From assembly GCA_026005175.1 (NCBI GenBank), contig BPKO01000004.1, forward strand, positions 62,001 to 126,000: a DNA stretch of 64,000 nucleotides. The letters run 5' to 3'. This document shows, piece by piece, positions 61,949 to 64,000 of the stretch; positions within the stretch are counted from its first letter, which is position 1; each line of letters begins with the position of its first letter. Origin of the DNA: Candidatus Tectimicrobiota bacterium. Its GTDB lineage: Bacteria > Tectomicrobia > Entotheonellia > Entotheonellales > Entotheonellaceae. The position numbers and the translations under genes are program-made. The notes beneath the pieces were generated by a model that was not told where the DNA came from, ran no database searches, and was given only the letters and a program-made list of their open reading frames with translations.

Positions 61949-64000
61949 TCCTGACCAGCCAGCGCCAGCCGCGGCGGAGGTCTTCCAGAAGCAGATAAAG
62001 GGCCGGCACCAGCACCAAAGTGAGCAGGGTGGCGCCCATGAGGCCAAAGCTGATGGAGATGGCCATAGGAATGAGAAACTGCGCCTGGAAGCTCTTTTCG
62101 GTAAGCAGCGGCAGCAGCCCGGCCACCGTGGTGAGGGTGGTGAGAATGATGGCGCGGAAGCGCGCCTGGCCGCCGGCCAGCACCGCCTGCAAGGGCGTGG
62201 CCCCTTCTCGCCGGGCGCGGTTGATGAAGTCGATGAGCACCAGCGAATCGTTGACCACGATGCCGCTCAAGGCCACCAGGCCAAAGAGGCTCATCATGGT
62301 GAGGTCGTGGCCCATGAGCAGGTGGCCGAGCACCGCCCCGGTAAGGCCAAAGGGAATGGCCGCCATGACGATGAGCGGCTGCACGGCGGAGCGAAAGATC
62401 GTAGCCAGAATGGCGTAAATGAGCACCAGGGCGAGGGCAAAGCCGCGGTAGAGGCTGTCGAGGGAGCGCTGCGTTTCGCGGTGCTGCCCTTCAAAGGAGT
62501 AGCGCATGCCCTCGTAGTTGGCCACCAGGTGGGGCAGAAAGCGGCGGTCGAGGTCGGCGAGGATCTTTTCGGCGTTGGCCACGGTGGGGTCGACGTCGGC
62601 GGTGACCGAGACCTTGCGGCGCCGGCCGTCGTGCTTGATCACCGCGTAGCCCTGCGCCGCGGTGACGGTGGCCACCACGCCAAAGGGAAGCTGGCGGCCG
62701 TCGGGGGTGCGGATGCGCATGCGCTCGAGATCGCCCAGGGCGCGGCGCTGCGCCGCCGGGTAGCGCAGCACCACGCGCACTTCGTCGCGCCCGCGCTGCA
62801 CCCGCAGGGCCTCGGCGCCGTACAGCGCCTGCCGCACCTGGCGCGCCAGGTCGGCCAGGGTGAGGCCCAGGGCGCGGCCCGCGGGCGTCAAGGCCAGGTG
62901 CAGCTCTCGCTTGCCCGGCCGCAGGTCGTCCTGGATGTCGAAGACCCCGGGGTAGGTGGCCAGCTCTGCCTTGAGGCGGTCGGCGGCCTGGCGCAGGTCG
63001 GCAAAGTGGTCGCTCATCAGGCGCACCTCGATGGGCGCGCCGCCCGGGCCGATGTCCGGGGTGCTAAAACTCAGGGCCAGGGCCTCGGGAATATCGCCGG
63101 TAAGCTCGCGCCAGCGGGCAATGAGCGTGGCGCTGGCGATGCCGCGCTGCTCCACGGGCAAAAGCTCCAGGGTAACTTCTGCCGCGTGGCTGCCCACTTC
63201 GGGGTTGTAGCCGCTCTGCGTGCCCACGATGCTCATGACGCGCTGCACCACCGGCTCGTTGCCCTGGCGGGCGCGAAACTCCCGGTTCAGCGCCCAGGCG
63301 GCCGCTTCCAGGCGCTCGACCGCCTTCAGGGTCTGCGCTAGCGGCGTGCCCGGGGGCAGCACCAGCCGCGCCAGCAGGGTATCGGCGTCGACTTTGGGAA
63401 AGAGGTAAAAGTTGAGATGGCCGCCCAGCACCAGGCCGAGCATGAACAGCAGCACGGCCAGCGCCGCCGCCGCCACCGGCAGCCGCCACTGCATGGCGCG
63501 CTGCAAGAGCGGCAGGTAGAGGCGCTGGATGCCCCACGCCACGGCGGCGTCGAGGCGCTGGCGCACGGCAAAGGCCCAGCGCCAGGGCGACTGCCGGGCC
63601 GAGGCGGGAAGCGAATGCGCCAGGTGGGGCGGCAGGATGACCAGGCTCTCCAGGAGCGAGGTGAGCAAGGCGGCGATCATGGCCACGGGCAGCACGGCGA
63701 TGAACTTGCCCAGGATGCCCTCCACGAGAAACAGCGGCACAAAGGCGGCCACGGTGGTGGTCACCGCCGCAATCACCGGCCAGGCCACCTCGCTGGCGCC
63801 GTCGATGGCCGCCTGCTGCGGCGGCTTGCCGCGGTGCCAGTGGGTGTAGACGTTTTCCCCCACCACGATGGCGTCGTCGACGAGCATGCCCAGGGCCATG
63901 ATGCAGGCAAAGAGGGTGATCATGTTCAGGGTGTCGCCGTGCGCCTCGAGCAGCCAGAAGGCGCCCATGAAGGCCACCGGCAAGCCAGCCGCCACCCAGA
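61848..64000 (-). CDS. RND-family efflux pump inner-membrane subunit, AcrB/HAE-1-like (5' truncated)
   Basis: The C-terminal 717 residues of a proton-driven efflux transporter that works with a periplasmic adaptor and an outer-membrane channel. The charge-relay segment ITLFACIMALGMLVDDAIVVGENVY is in TM4, followed by VEGILGKFIAVLPVAMIAALLTS. The periplasmic domain has SFSTPDIGPGGAPIEVRL and LGLTLADLARQVRQALYG. The second membrane half contains LIVMAAIPFGLTGAVLGHLLMG and LVALSGIVVNDSLVLIDFIN. The frame is open to the window edge. Either a drug or a lipid/heavy-metal pump is possible; two Asp in TM4 favour the HAE type. Its presence implies an outer membrane. Confidence 0.92.
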   Translation of the reverse strand, partial: WVAAGLPVAFMGAFWLLEAHGDTLNMITLFACIMALGMLVDDAIVVGENVYTHWHRGKPPQQAAIDGASEVAWPVIAAVTTTVAAFVPLFLVEGILGKFIAVLPVAMIAALLTSLLESLVILPPHLAHSLPASARQSPWRWAFAVRQRLDAAVAWGIQRLYLPLLQRAMQWRLPVAAAALAVLLFMLGLVLGGHLNFYLFPKVDADTLLARLVLPPGTPLAQTLKAVERLEAAAWALNREFRARQGNEPVVQRVMSIVGTQSGYNPEVGSHAAEVTLELLPVEQRGIASATLIARWRELTGDIPEALALSFSTPDIGPGGAPIEVRLMSDHFADLRQAADRLKAELATYPGVFDIQDDLRPGKRELHLALTPAGRALGLTLADLARQVRQALYGAEALRVQRGRDEVRVVLRYPAAQRRALGDLERMRIRTPDGRQLPFGVVATVTAAQGYAVIKHDGRRRKVSVTADVDPTVANAEKILADLDRRFLPHLVANYEGMRYSFEGQHRETQRSLDSLYRGFALALVLIYAILATIFRSAVQPLIVMAAIPFGLTGAVLGHLLMGHDLTMMSLFGLVALSGIVVNDSLVLIDFINRARREGATPLQAVLAGGQARFRAIILTTLTTVAGLLPLLTEKSFQAQFLIPMAISISFGLMGATLLTLVLVPALYLLLEDLRRGWRWLVRKPVPPQVAVPAAEGRPRRAGVLHGEAERGPYTP

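Overview
The window is a GC-rich bacterial chromosome segment, probably from an uncultured diderm (Gram-negative type) lineage. It encodes an RND efflux pump, Sec-exported cell-wall enzymes (M23 peptidase, lytic transglycosylase), an MreB-type protein and IspH of the MEP pathway. No rRNA, tRNA or clearly diagnostic marker lets me name the phylum. Gene density is high and start codons are often GTG. Many intergenic regions carry good sigma70-type promoters (TTGACN or TTGCNN, 17 bp, TANNNT).

Layout. Bases 1-14400 hold amino-acid, peptide and sugar-acid catabolism: the end of a peptide permease, a small coiled-coil membrane protein, an MDR reductase, a mandelate-racemase-type enolase (frameshifted), a VapBC-like pair, a triple-domain Rid protein, a fused DppD-DppF ATPase, an amino-acid dehydrogenase overlapping HutH, an LLM oxidoreductase, an M23 peptidase and an IlvD/Edd dehydratase. 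Bases 14400-17720 are a lower-GC, acquired-looking block with an octaheme HAO-like cytochrome c, a broken polytopic membrane partner and two decayed toxin-antitoxin loci. Bases 17770-27205 carry a xanthine-dehydrogenase-type molybdenum hydroxylase (FAD subunit plus fused FeS/Mo subunit) and, facing it, an overlapping HyuA-HyuB-methyltransferase-amidase operon.

Bases 27370-43550 are core-like. They hold mreB (frameshifted) and a thioredoxin-fold protein whose in-frame TGA is followed by a perfect hairpin (a probable UxxC selenoprotein). Then come a Gfo/Idh oxidoreductase, an MBL hydrolase, a peptide ABC operon without its own ATPase, a transglycosylase, ispH, dodecin, a MaoC hydratase, a class IV aminotransferase, a PhnD/C/E/E-type ABC transporter that may move a selenium oxyanion, a NAD kinase-like protein and an enoyl-CoA hydratase.

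Bases 43800-59500 form a defence island on the minus strand. A SNF2 helicase, an Eco57I/DrmMI-like methylase, a DUF3644 protein and a giant DUF1998-type helicase with a C-terminal Vsr/DUF559-like nuclease region make a DISARM-like operon. Next to it lie a TIGR04255 / unknown / HEPN cassette, DUF2283 and DUF4258 genes, and remnants of an AAA ATPase, of a restriction helicase and of a duplicated helicase 5' end. The window closes with an intact VapBC pair, a Uma2 nuclease flanked by copies of the 3' end of an RND pump gene, and that pump gene itself (truncated by the window end).

Several genes (MR/MLE enzyme, mreB, DUF1998 helicase, DUF3644, SNF2 helicase twice) are broken by single extra bases in G/C runs. 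This pattern fits sequencing error better than decay. The toxin-antitoxin, AAA ATPase and restriction-enzyme remnants carry larger deletions and look like true decay.
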